From: Chloroflexota bacterium
GTDB taxonomy: Bacteria; Chloroflexota; Limnocylindria; Limnocylindrales; CSP1-4
Direction of reading: 5' to 3'
Assembly (NCBI GenBank): GCA_021786265.1
Contig: JAJYNP010000084.1
Location: 1 to 64,000, forward strand
DNA length: 64,000 nucleotides
The translations under genes were made by a program, and so were the position numbers. This document shows positions 8,066-16,889 of this stretch, piece after piece. Below the pieces are notes generated by a model. That model did no database searches. It was given only the letters and a program-made list of their open reading frames with translations, and was not told where the DNA came from. Every line of letters begins with the position of its first letter. Position 1 is the first letter of the stretch.

Positions 8066-8952
8066 CCGATCCGTCCGCGGCCGGGCGGCCGCAAACGGGG
8101 GCGCCGGACCTGGGAGGCGGCGCGACACCCCCGGCTCCCGGCGCCGGCGGCCCACCCCCCGGCGCCACGCCGGGCGAGGTCACGGGCCGGCTCCTGGCGA
8201 TCCCGCTTCCGCCGCTCCCCGACGTCCGGGCCGGCGACGACCTGGCGGCACTGATCGCGGACGCCTTTCGCGCGGGAGCAGCCCAGGATCCCGACCTGGC
8301 GCCCCGCGCCGGGGACGTGCTGGTGGTGACCCAGAAGGTCGTATCGAAGGCGGAGGGCCGCGTGGTCGACCTGCGCACGGTGACGCCCCGGCCCGAGGCC
8401 GTCGCATTCGCGGAGCGCTGGAGCCGGGACCCGCGCCAGGTCGAGGTGGTGCTGCGCGAGTCGGCGCGGGTGGTCCGCATGGATCGTGGCGTGATCGTCG
8501 CCCGCACCCGTCACGGCTACGTCTGCGCGAACGCCGGGGTGGACGCCTCCAACACCGACGCGCCCGACCTGGTCACGCTGCTCCCCGACGATCCCGACGC
8601 CTCGGCGGCCGGCATCCGGGCCGGGCTCGCCGCCCTGCTGGGGATCGACCTGGCCGTGATCGTGGCCGACTCGTTCGGCCGCCCCTGGCGCTGGGGCATC
8701 ACGGATGTCGCGCTGGGCGTCTCCGGCTTCGCGCCGCTGGCCGACTACCGCGGCCTGGAGGACACCGGCGGCCGCGAGATGCACGCGACGGTCGTGGCCG
8801 TCGCCGACGAGATCTGCGCGGCGGCCGAGCTCGCCTCGGGGAAGACGTCACGCCGGCCCATCGTGCTCGTGCGCGGCGCCCCCCTCCCGGCGGGCGAGGG
8901 ATCCATCGTCCGCGACGTCGTCATGCCGGAGGCGTTCGACCTGTTCGCGTGA
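8062..8952 (+). CDS. cofE: Coenzyme F420-0:L-glutamate ligase
   Basis: CofE adds the gamma-linked glutamate tail to F420-0 using GTP. The catalytic core begins after a Pro/Gly-rich N-terminal stretch of about 40 residues and shows GDVLVVTQKVVSKAEGR, HGYVCANAGVDASN and DSFGRPWRWGITDVALG. The protein ends after about 250 core residues, so the C-terminal nitroreductase domain of actinobacterial FbiB is absent, as in archaeal and many Chloroflexota enzymes. GTG 8062 (296 aa) overlaps the cofC stop; GTG 8050 in the same frame is a less likely start. It is the last gene before a strong terminator. Confidence 0.92.
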   Translation: MTDPSAAGRPQTGAPDLGGGATPPAPGAGGPPPGATPGEVTGRLLAIPLPPLPDVRAGDDLAALIADAFRAGAAQDPDLAPRAGDVLVVTQKVVSKAEGRVVDLRTVTPRPEAVAFAERWSRDPRQVEVVLRESARVVRMDRGVIVARTRHGYVCANAGVDASNTDAPDLVTLLPDDPDASAAGIRAGLAALLGIDLAVIVADSFGRPWRWGITDVALGVSGFAPLADYRGLEDTGGREMHATVVAVADEICAAAELASGKTSRRPIVLVRGAPLPAGEGSIVRDVVMPEAFDLFA

Positions 8953-8957
8953 TCCCA

Positions 8958-8995
8958 GCTGAGGCTTGAGGACGATCGAGTCCTCAAGCCTCAGC
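8958..8995. terminator. Perfect bidirectional hairpin terminator between cofE and the HepT remnant
   Basis: A perfect 16-bp stem, GCTGAGGCTTGAGGAC and its reverse complement, surrounds the loop GATCGA. It begins six bases after the cofE stop and contains the stop codon of the convergent hepT remnant in its right arm. It suits transcripts from both sides. No long T tract follows, as is common in GC-rich genomes. Confidence 0.85.
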
Positions 8996-9262
8996 GCTCG
9001 AGGGCCTCCAGCCGGCGCAACACCGCCCGCTTCAGGTCCGGTAGTCGCCGTTCAACCGTCGCCCGGACAGTGTCGAGGTTGACGCCGAAGTACTGGTGGA
9101 TCAGCACGTCCCGCATGCCTGCCACCTGCGACCCGGGGACCCTGGCTCCTGGTCCCGTACGAGCGTGTCGGACAGGAAGGCCTCCTTCCCGCGCCCGGCG
9201 TATGACTCGATCCGTTCGATCGCATCCAGGATGTGCCGGAGGTAGACCTCGTCGCGCGTCAC
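8991..9262 (-). pseudogene. hepT: HepT-like (DUF86) toxin remnant with internal deletion and frameshift
   Basis: HepT is the HEPN ribonuclease toxin of the MntA/HepT toxin-antitoxin system. From GTG 9262, overlapping the mntA stop as GTGA, the frame gives TRDEVYLRHILDAIERIESY and ESYAGRGKEAFLSDTLVRDQ, typical of the HepT N-terminus. The C-terminus MRDVLIHQYFGVNLDTV, which carries the HEPN region, lies in another frame. The stretch between, normally about 35 residues with EIIGEA-like sequence, is missing. The toxin is therefore very probably dead, although the Rx4HxY-like end, RDVLIHQY, is intact. Confidence 0.8.
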
Positions 9263-9546
9263 AGGGGACGAGCCTCGCGCAGAATGGCGTCGCGCAGGTA
9301 CGGGCTGAGCCCGGACTCCTCCACGACGTCGACGGGCGAGCCAAGCAGGCGCTCCAGATCCTGCTTGAGCCCGATGAGGTCAAGCAGGTCCCGTCCGGGG
9401 CTGAGACGCACGAGGACGTCCACGTCGCTGCCGGTCGATGCCGTGCCCCGCGCCACCGATCCAAACAGCCGAACGCTCATGGCGCCGTGGGCGGCCGCCA
9501 CTCGGCGTACGTCATCTGCGTGCTTGCGGGCCAGGTTCGTGGTCAT
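9259..9546 (-). CDS. mntA: MntA-type minimal nucleotidyltransferase antitoxin
   Basis: A 95-residue nucleotidyltransferase of the type that neutralises HepT by AMPylating it. The active-site pattern is clear: LFGSVARGTASTGSDVDVLV, with Gly-Ser and the Asp-x-Asp pair. ATG 9546 was chosen because the conserved domain begins about 20 residues later; the frame stays open upstream but is unconserved. It is followed, with a four-base overlap, by the broken hepT remnant, so the antitoxin has outlived its toxin. Confidence 0.85.
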   Translation of the reverse strand: MTTNLARKHADDVRRVAAAHGAMSVRLFGSVARGTASTGSDVDVLVRLSPGRDLLDLIGLKQDLERLLGSPVDVVEESGLSPYLRDAILREARPL

Positions 9547-9790
9547 GCACCGGGTCGCTGATCGGCCGCTGGGAGCAGCCGTCGAGAGACTGGAAGCCGG
9601 GGATTGCCGCGTCGGCCTTGAGCAGGCACCGGTCGCAGGGCGGGTGCTCGTCCTGCGGGCGGCCCGGGGTGCCGGCACCTGCCGCGATCGGAGAGGAATG
9701 AGCAATGTCTGTCGCCGTCACGGGCCACACGGTAGTCGCGTCCGCGGGGCAACAGGCATGCCCGACACGAGCCCATGACCGGAGTCGCGG

Positions 9791-9796
9791 TACCCT
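9791..9796 (+). promoter_or_regulatory. -10 box of a probable leaderless promoter
   Basis: TACCCT ends seven bases before ATG 9804, so transcription would begin at or next to the start codon, and no ribosome site is visible. A convincing -35 box was not found. Confidence 0.4.
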
Positions 9797-9803
9797 GCCG
9801 GTC

Positions 9804-10706
9804 ATGAAGATCGGACTGCAGATCCCCAGGTTCACCTGGCCGGGCGGCGATGCCGAGATCGGCCCCACCTTCGCGCGCGTCGTCCGCGCCGCCGACGAGG
9901 CCGGCTTCGACTCGATCTGGGTGATGGACCATTTCTTCCAGATCCCGAGCGTCGGGACGGCAAAGGAGCCGATGCTCGAGGGCTGGTCCGCGCTCGCCTA
10001 CGCCGCGGCGCTGACGAGGCGCGCCACCCTCGGCCTGATGGTGGGCGGCATCCATTACCGGCAGGCCGGGCTCTGGGCCAAGCTCGCCACGACCCTCGAC
10101 GTCCTGTCCGGAGGTCGCGCATGGCTCGGGATCGGCGCGGCGTGGAACGAGCAGGAATCGAGGGGGCTCGGCTTCCCCTTCCCGCCGCTGGGTCAGCGCT
10201 TCGAGATGCTCGAGGAGACGCTGCAGATCGTCCACGCGATGTGGTCCGGCGACCGCGGCACGGAGGAACCCTTCCACGGCCGCCACTACCACCTGGAGCA
10301 GATGCTGAACAGCCCGCAGGCCATCCACAAGCCGCACCCGCCGATCATGATCGGCGGTGGCGGGGAGCAGAAGACGCTCCGGCTGGTCGCGCGGTATGCG
10401 GACGCGGCCAACATCTTCGGCGGGGCCGACAACCTGCGGCACAAGTACGCCGTGCTCCGCGAGCGCTGCGAGGAGGCGGGGCGTCCCTTCGACGAGATCG
10501 AGCGGTCCAACCTCAACGGCTTCCACGTCAGCCGGGACGGCGGCGGTGAGACCGTCTCCCCATCCGAGATGGTCGACCGGATCGGCAGCTGGCACGAGGC
10601 CGGCTCGCAGCACGCGATCTTCTCTCTCCGGAACGTGTCCGAGCCGGGGATCCTGGAGCTGGTGGGGCGCGACGTGGTGCCCCAGGTGCACGCGATGGGG
10701 CAGTAG
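9804..10706 (+). CDS. LLM-class F420-dependent oxidoreductase
   Basis: A luciferase-like TIM-barrel enzyme of 300 aa. It starts MKIGLQIPRFTWPGG and continues with GFDSIWVMDHFFQ, MVGGIHYRQAGLWAKLATTL, SGGRAWLGIGAAWNEQE and PPIMIGGGGEQKTLRLVARY, all typical of F420-dependent members. The ATG at 9804 fits the family N-terminus; the upstream extension in frame is not conserved. It stands alone with its own putative leaderless promoter, 58 bp ahead of the epimerase gene. The substrate is unknown. Confidence 0.87.
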   Translation: MKIGLQIPRFTWPGGDAEIGPTFARVVRAADEAGFDSIWVMDHFFQIPSVGTAKEPMLEGWSALAYAAALTRRATLGLMVGGIHYRQAGLWAKLATTLDVLSGGRAWLGIGAAWNEQESRGLGFPFPPLGQRFEMLEETLQIVHAMWSGDRGTEEPFHGRHYHLEQMLNSPQAIHKPHPPIMIGGGGEQKTLRLVARYADAANIFGGADNLRHKYAVLRERCEEAGRPFDEIERSNLNGFHVSRDGGGETVSPSEMVDRIGSWHEAGSQHAIFSLRNVSEPGILELVGRDVVPQVHAMGQ

Positions 10707-10764
10707 CCGTACCCTTGTCGGGCGCGGATCGACCATCCCGCGTACCAGCCAGGGAGGAGCGCAC

Positions 10765-11505
10765 ATGCCGGATCCCGACGAGCGGCGCACGTCCTCTCCC
10801 GATGCCGCAGCCCCCGGGTCCCGTATCGTGGCCTCGGTCCTGCCGGCCGACCTGTCACGGCTCGGCGAGGAGGTGGCCACGCTCGAGGCCGCCGGCGTCG
10901 ACTGGATCCAGTGGGACGTGATGGACGCGTGCTTCGTGCCGAACCTCACGTTCGGCCCGGACGTGATCGCCGCAGCCCGGCACCACACGTCGCTGCCGTT
11001 CGAGGCGCAGCTGATGGTCGCCAACCCGGACGTGCTGATCGCCCGCTGCGTGGAAGCCGGCTGTGAGCGCGTGATCGTCCACGCCGAGTCGACCCACAAC
11101 CTCCACCGCAGCCTGATGCACGTGGCGGAGTCAGGCGGCCGGGCCGGCGTGGCCGTCAACCCCGCGACGCCGGTCGAGGCCGTGGTCAACGTGCTCGACC
11201 TGGTCGACCTGGTCCTGGTCATGACGGTGAACCCCGGCTTCGGCGGGCAGGCATACCTGGCCAGCATGGAGCCCAAGCTGCGGCTCGCCCGGGCGGCGAT
11301 CGAGGCGGCAGGCCGCCCGATCTGGCTGGAGGTGGACGGGGGCATCGCGCCCGACACGATCGTGACCTGCGCCGGCGCGGGCGCCGACGTGTTCGTCACG
11401 GGCAGCACGCTGTTCCGCGATCCGCAGGGGCCTGCGCACGCCGTGCAGGTGCTGCGCGACCGGGCGGCGGCGGGCTTCGCGCGACCCCTGTCGCAGATGC
11501 GATAA
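10765..11505 (+). CDS. rpe: Ribulose-phosphate 3-epimerase family protein with altered metal-site residues
   Basis: A 246-residue TIM-barrel protein of the family that interconverts ribulose-5-phosphate and xylulose-5-phosphate. The fold markers are strong: SVLPADLSRL, DVMDACFVPNLTFGPDVI, MTVNPGFGGQ, EVDGGIAPDT and a terminal phosphate loop, VTGST. The catalytic aspartates are present (Asp51 and Asp191). However, both metal-binding histidines of canonical enzymes are glutamine here: Gln49 in WIQWDVMD and Gln82 in FEAQLMV. The usual Gly-His after DVMD is Ala-Cys. It may be a diverged epimerase with another metal use, or another sugar-phosphate enzyme. ATG 10765 has GGGAGGAG upstream. Confidence 0.8.
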   Translation: MPDPDERRTSSPDAAAPGSRIVASVLPADLSRLGEEVATLEAAGVDWIQWDVMDACFVPNLTFGPDVIAAARHHTSLPFEAQLMVANPDVLIARCVEAGCERVIVHAESTHNLHRSLMHVAESGGRAGVAVNPATPVEAVVNVLDLVDLVLVMTVNPGFGGQAYLASMEPKLRLARAAIEAAGRPIWLEVDGGIAPDTIVTCAGAGADVFVTGSTLFRDPQGPAHAVQVLRDRAAAGFARPLSQMR

Positions 11506-11524
11506 GATACTCCCAGGGGGTATC
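11506..11524. promoter_or_regulatory. CsoR/CstR-type palindromic operator before trxB-osmC
   Basis: GATACTCCCAGGGGGTATC is a 19-bp palindrome with one mismatched pair, centred on A11515. It matches the ATACCCC-n-GGGGTAT style of CsoR-family (copper or persulfide sensing) sites. It begins right after the epimerase stop and 27 bases before the reductase start, so it probably controls the reductase/OsmC pair. No CsoR-family gene is in the window. Confidence 0.6.
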
Positions 11525-11550
11525 CAGAGGACGAGATACCGCGGAGCACC

Positions 11551-12633
<1,083 letters not shown>

Positions 12634-12670
12634 CCGCAACCGCAGCCCGGGCACGGAGGAGTCGATCGGC

Positions 12671-13156
12671 ATGACGAAGCACGCGCTGGTGCGCTGGGAC
12701 GGCGGGATGCACCTCGTCGGCGAGGCGAGCACGGGCGACCGGCTCGAGATGGACGACGAGGCCGGCGGCCACGGATTCCGCCCCTCCGAGCTGGTCATGG
12801 TCTCGCTGGGTGGCTGCACCGCGATGGACGTGGTCTCGATCCTGAACAAGAAACAGCAGAAGATCACGTCGTACGAGGTGGACGTGACCGGAGAGCAGCG
12901 GCCATCACACCCCAGGGCGTACACCGACGTGGTGGTGGAGCACCGGGTGGACGGCGACCCGCTCGACCCGGAGGCGGTGCGCCGCGCGATCGAGCTCTCC
13001 GCGACGAAGTACTGCACGGTGACCGCCGTCATGGCGACAGGCATCGCGCGGATCGTGCACCGCTACGTGGTCCGCAACGCCTCGGGCGAGTACCGGGCCG
13101 AGGTGATCGTGACGGGCCCGGGGGGCATCAACGTGGCGGGCCTCGAGCAGGGCTGA
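12671..13156 (+). CDS. OsmC/Ohr family peroxide or persulfide-reactive protein
   Basis: A 161-residue OsmC-family protein. Members reduce organic hydroperoxides, or act on persulfides, with a pair of thiols. The two expected cysteines are present: Cys49 in MVSLGGCTAMDVV and Cys115 in ATKYCTVTA. The start MTKHALVRWDGGMHLVGEAS resembles the YhfA-like branch. ATG 12671 follows a GGAGG site. It is paired with the upstream reductase, which could regenerate the dithiol. The exact substrate is not known. Confidence 0.85.
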   Translation: MTKHALVRWDGGMHLVGEASTGDRLEMDDEAGGHGFRPSELVMVSLGGCTAMDVVSILNKKQQKITSYEVDVTGEQRPSHPRAYTDVVVEHRVDGDPLDPEAVRRAIELSATKYCTVTAVMATGIARIVHRYVVRNASGEYRAEVIVTGPGGINVAGLEQG

Positions 13157-13298
13157 TCGGGCGACATCGCCGGCGCGGTGCCTGGGGCCGCATCGGAGAC
13201 GTCCACGCCTCGACGATCGGACCGCTGGCACGTGCCGGTGCCTCTGCACCGGACCGCTGGCACGTGCCGGTGCCTGCGCACCGGAGGTGCACACTTCG

Positions 13299-13610
13299 AC
13301 GATCAGTGAACAGCCGGGAGCTCGCGGCATGGATACCGGTGGCCGGGGCCCGCGACCGCGCCATGGCCGCCACGACCGCGCCATGGCCGCCACGCAACCT
13401 GTCCTGACCCTTGGGCGCATGGATTGCCGCGGCCTGCACTCGTGCGACGCACCCATCCGCACCTGACCCTTGGGCGCATGGGATTGCCCCCGACCTGCCC
13501 GAGCCGGGACGCCCCGCGGCCCCGCCCCCGACCACGGTGCATGGATCGCGCGCCCCACCGGGACCCGACGGGCGCCGGGCCCCAGGATCGGGCAGTTGTT
13601 CACTGATCGT
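13299..13610. repeat. Segment framed by a 16-bp inverted repeat
   Basis: ACGATCAGTGAACAGC at 13299-13314 is matched in reverse complement at 13595-13610 with one mismatch. The inside holds the doubled 20-bp unit and the CCTGACCC repeats but no open gene. The layout resembles a MITE-like or degenerate cassette; no flanking target duplication was recognised. Confidence 0.45.
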
Positions 13611-13772
13611 GGAACCTGGTGGGCCGGAGTCCGCGGCCCGCCTCCATTGACCGGGCCGGCACGGCCGCGGCGAGGGCAAGGTGCCAGACGGCGAGGATGC
13701 ACAACCGACGGGCGGCCGCAAACGGCCCGTTGCCGTCCGCACCGGGACCGGGCTCGGACAGAATCGCTGGCC

Positions 13773-13844
13773 GTCCACAAAGGGTCTCCCGTCCACAAAG
13801 GGTCTCCCGTCCACAAAGGGTCTCCCGACGACAAAGGGTCTCCC
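13773..13844 (+). repeat. Four tandem 18-bp repeats upstream of the ROK regulator
   Basis: GTCCACAAAGGGTCTCCC occurs exactly at 13773, 13791 and 13809, and with two changes (GACGACAAAGGGTCTCCC) at 13827. There are no spacers, so this is not a CRISPR array. The block ends seven bases before a TTGACA box. Confidence 0.9.
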
Positions 13845-13850
13845 GGCGGC

Positions 13851-13889
13851 TTGACACGCCCGTCGCGTTTGTTGCATCCTCCAACGAAC
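13851..13889 (+). promoter_or_regulatory. Promoter and palindromic operator of the ROK regulator
   Basis: TTGACA at 13851-13856 is a consensus -35 box; the -10 box about 18 bp later (CATCCT) is weak. An imperfect palindrome, GTTTGTTG then seven bases then CAACGAAC (13867-13889), overlaps the -10 region. ROK/NagC/XylR repressors bind TTnGTTG-type palindromes, so autoregulation is likely. The palindrome starts 78 bases before GTG 13945. Confidence 0.5.
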
Positions 13890-13944
13890 GGGTTTGTTGC
13901 GCGCCGCCACAATCCCATGGTGCCGGCCACGAGTGGGGAGACAA

Positions 13945-15262
13945 GTGGACGAGCTTGGGGTGCCGCGGATCGACGGCACCGGGCAGCACGCGGCCCTGCG
14001 GAGGCAGAACCTGAGCCGGATGCTGCGCGAGGTGCACGTCGGCGGGGCCCGGTCACGGTCCGACCTCGCCAGCCGGATGGGGATCAACCGGAGCACCGTC
14101 GGCTCGCTGGTCGCCGAGCTGTCGGAGCGCGGCCTGGTCGCCGAGCGGGCGCCGGGCCCGAGGACATCGCCGGGGCGGCCTTCCCCGCTCGTCGAGCCCC
14201 GCCGCGACGGCCCCGTGGTGCTGGCGACCGAGATCGCCACCGATTCGCTTGCCGCGGCCGTCGTCGGCCTCGGGGGAGTGATCATCAGCTGCACTCGCAT
14301 GGACCGCTCGCGAGCGTGGCGCTCGCCCGCGGAGACGCTTGACGACCTGGCAGCGATTGCGGCGCCGCTGATCGGGGCGCTCGGCTGCCCCGATTCGATC
14401 CTCGCGGTGGGCATGTCCATTCCCGGCATGGTGCGCCGCGAGGACGGCTTCCTCCACATCGCACCGAACCTGGGCTGGCGGGACGTGCCGCTCTCCAGGC
14501 TCGTCGGTGAACGCCTCGGGCTGGACGTGCCAGTGATGGCCGGCAACGACGCCGACATCGCCACGCTCGCCGAACACACGCGGGGCGCTGGCGTCGGCAG
14601 CACCGACTTCATCTGCCTGTGGGGCGAGGCGGGCATGGGCGCCGGCATCGTGGCCGGCGGGCGCCAGCTGACCGGCAGCGCGGGCTACGCCGGCGAGGTG
14701 GGACACATACCGGTCAACCCCAGGGGCACGGCCTGCCACTGCGGCTCCCGCGGATGCTGGGAGACCGAGGTCGGCGAGGACGCGCTCCTGCGCAACGCCG
14801 GCCTGCAGGCCGTCGGGAGCGGGCGGAGAGCGCTCGACGCGCTGTTCGCCGCGGCCGACAGGGAGGACGACGGGGCGCTCGCGGCGATCTCCACCGTGGG
14901 GGACTGGCTGGGGATCGGGCTGGCCGGTCTCGTGAACGTCTTCAACCCGAGTTGCGTCGCCCTCGGCGGCCTCTACGCGCGCCTCTACCCGTACGTCCGC
15001 CACACAGATCGCGCGGGTGATCGGCGAGCGTGCGATGCCCGCGCCGCGTGCGCTCGTCGAGGTGATGCCAGCCGCGCTGGGCCCCGATTCCGCGCTGCTC
15101 GGTGCCGCGGAACTCGCGTTGGCTCCCACGATCGCAGATCCAACCATGGTTCCCCGGCGCGAGGCGCGTCAGCGTCGTCCCAGGCCAGTGAGAACCGCCG
15201 TCGGCAGGCATACCATTGCGCAGCACCAAGGAGGTGAATCAGCAGCACAGCGCACAGCGTGA
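13945..15262 (+). pseudogene. ROK-family sugar-responsive transcriptional regulator with a C-terminal frameshift
   Basis: An XylR/NagC-like repressor: an N-terminal winged helix (GARSRSDLASRMGINRSTVG) then a sugar-kinase-like ROK domain with the zinc motif CHCGSRGCWE. From GTG 13945, five bases after GGGGAGA, the frame runs to LYPYVR near 15000 and then turns into Arg/Ala-rich nonsense. The expected end (TQIARVIGERAMPAPRALVE, then LGAAELAL) continues in another frame to a stop at 15262. A single extra C around 15002-15004 explains this. It precedes a sugar ABC operon, so it probably senses the imported sugar. It could be a real null or a sequencing indel. Confidence 0.8.
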
Positions 15263-15352
15263 ACGTGGCCGCTCGGCCGTCGCGGTGTGCGACCCGGCCG
15301 CGGCCACCCGATGCGCCACGGGGCTCAGATGGTGCAAGAGGAGAGAACTCAC

Positions 15353-16657
15353 GTGAAAGTCCGTTCCACGTTTCTGGTCGCGATCGCGACGGTTTCGCTC
15401 GCGTCCGCAGCGTGCAGCAGCGCGGCGACAACCGCGCCGGCCACTCCGGCTCCAGCCAGCGTGGCTCCAGCCAGTGTGGCTCCAGCCAGCGTGGCTCCAG
15501 CCAGCGCTGCCGCCTCGGCCGCGGCCGTGACCGTACCGGCGGTCACTGTCACTTCGTTCGACAGCAGCTTCTCGGCCATGTCCCAGTTCACGGGACTCAC
15601 CGCGGCCGGCAAGGGACTCGTCGGGGTCGTCCTCCCCGACGCCACCTCGTCGGGCCGGTACGTCAGCTATGACGCGCCGTACCTGACCAAGGCGTTCCAG
15701 GCCGCTGGCTACGCTCCCACCGACTTCAAGATCGACAATGCCCAGGGCACCGACGCCACTGAGCTGGCCCTCGCCCAGGCCGACATCCAGGCCGGTGCGA
15801 AGGTCCTGCTGATCGACCCGATCGACAGCGTCGTCGGCAACCAGGTCCAGGCAGCCGCCGCCGCCGCGGGCGTCACGATGATCAGCTACGACCGTGCCAC
15901 CTTCCAGGGCACCAACACCTACTACGTCAGCTTCGACAACGTGCAGGTCGGCAAGCTGATCGGCAAGGGCTTCATGCAGTGCATCACCGACTGGGGCGTC
16001 AAGAATCCCCAGGTCTTCCAGCTGAACGGTGGCCAGGACACCGACCCGAACGCCATCTCGTTCGCCGAGGGCTACAACTCGGTGATCTGGGGCACGGCGA
16101 CGGCGCTGCCGAAGCCAGGCCTCAAGAACAGTGCCGGCTACACCCTCGTCGGCAACCAGATCGCCCCCGGATGGGACAACGCCAAGGGCCAGGCCATCTT
16201 CCAGCAGGCCTACACCGCGAACAAGGCGATCAACGCCACGGTTGAGGCCAACGACGGCCTTGCCCAGTCGGTGATCACCGTCCTCAAGGCCGCCGGCGTG
16301 CCGGCCAAGAAGATCCCGACGACCGGACAGGACGCGACGCTCCAGGGCATGGAGTCGATCCTCCAGGGCTACCAGTGCGGCTCGGTCTACAAGCCGATCT
16401 ACCTCGAGGCTCAGGCGGCCGTCGCCCTGGCCACGATCCTTCGCGCCGGTCAGACCCCGCCGTCGGCCCTCGTGAACGGCACCACGACCGATCCGAAGAA
16501 CCCGGCCACGACTGAGCCGGCCATTCTTCTGACCCCGTACTGGGTCAACGCCGCCAACATGGCATCCACGGTGATCCAGGACAAGTTCGTTTCTGCCACC
16601 GATCTGTGCGCGGCGGTCGGTGCCAGCGTGTGCTCTGCCAACAAGATCACACCCTGA
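15353..16657 (+). CDS. Sugar ABC transporter substrate-binding lipoprotein (periplasmic-binding-protein type 1, xylose/ribose-like)
   Basis: An extracellular sugar-binding lipoprotein of 434 aa. The signal peptide ends at a lipobox with Cys after SLASAA. It is followed by a linker with four near-identical PASVA-like units, encoded by 15-bp DNA repeats around 15450-15510. The domain begins GKGLVGVVLPD and shows SYDAPYLTKAFQAAGY, IDNAQGTDATELALAQADIQ and LLIDPIDSVVGNQVQAAAAA, typical of type 1 sugar-binding proteins. GTG 15353 has GAGGAGAG upstream. The ATPase and permease genes follow after a hairpin. Xylose or another pentose is plausible; the exact sugar is unknown. Confidence 0.87.
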   Translation: MKVRSTFLVAIATVSLASAACSSAATTAPATPAPASVAPASVAPASVAPASAAASAAAVTVPAVTVTSFDSSFSAMSQFTGLTAAGKGLVGVVLPDATSSGRYVSYDAPYLTKAFQAAGYAPTDFKIDNAQGTDATELALAQADIQAGAKVLLIDPIDSVVGNQVQAAAAAAGVTMISYDRATFQGTNTYYVSFDNVQVGKLIGKGFMQCITDWGVKNPQVFQLNGGQDTDPNAISFAEGYNSVIWGTATALPKPGLKNSAGYTLVGNQIAPGWDNAKGQAIFQQAYTANKAINATVEANDGLAQSVITVLKAAGVPAKKIPTTGQDATLQGMESILQGYQCGSVYKPIYLEAQAAVALATILRAGQTPPSALVNGTTTDPKNPATTEPAILLTPYWVNAANMASTVIQDKFVSATDLCAAVGASVCSANKITP

Positions 16658-16702
16658 GGACGTAGTCGCAGTCAGATAGCGCTGGAGTACCAGCGGACAT
16701 CG

Positions 16703-16737
16703 CCATGTCGCACCCGCAGCACGCGGGTGCGACATGG
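16703..16737 (+). terminator. Perfect hairpin between the binding-protein gene and the ATPase gene
   Basis: CCATGTCGCACCCGC and its exact reverse complement form a 15-bp stem with the 5-base loop AGCAC, about 45 bases after the binding-protein stop. No T tract follows. It probably acts as a partial terminator or 3' stabiliser, giving more binding protein than membrane subunits. Confidence 0.7.
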
Positions 16738-16889
16738 TCGTTGTTGGAGCCGCTGCACGAGCGCACATGGGAGTTCATGGTGACGTCGAGCGGACGGCCA
16801 GTCGGGCCGGCCCGCTGGAGACGCGGAGCGAAGCACAGGATGAGCGACGTGGACGCGCCCAGCCGCCCGAGAGCCCGGAGGACGAAGCG

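Larger units (their letters stand above)
13157..13944. other. Repeat-rich non-coding gap of about 0.8 kb
   Basis: No credible gene is present. Two copies of a roughly 31-bp unit beginning CGGACCGCTGGCACGTGCCG lie at 13218-13280; each ends in a small CCGGTGC/GCACCGG hairpin that could terminate osmC. A 20-bp unit is tandemly doubled at 13353-13392. CCTGACCCTTGGGCGCATGG recurs at 13403 and 13462. A 16-bp inverted repeat (13299-13314 and 13595-13610, 15 of 16 pairs) frames about 280 bp. Four 18-bp repeats and a regulator-type palindrome follow near the ROK gene. It may be the relic of a small mobile or regulatory element. Confidence 0.6.

Noticed and set aside
8062..8952. Broken FbiB missing its C-terminal domain
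   Set aside because: The CofE core is complete and many lineages have CofE alone.
13773..13844. Possible CRISPR array
   Set aside because: The 18-bp units are directly adjacent, with no spacers and no cas genes.
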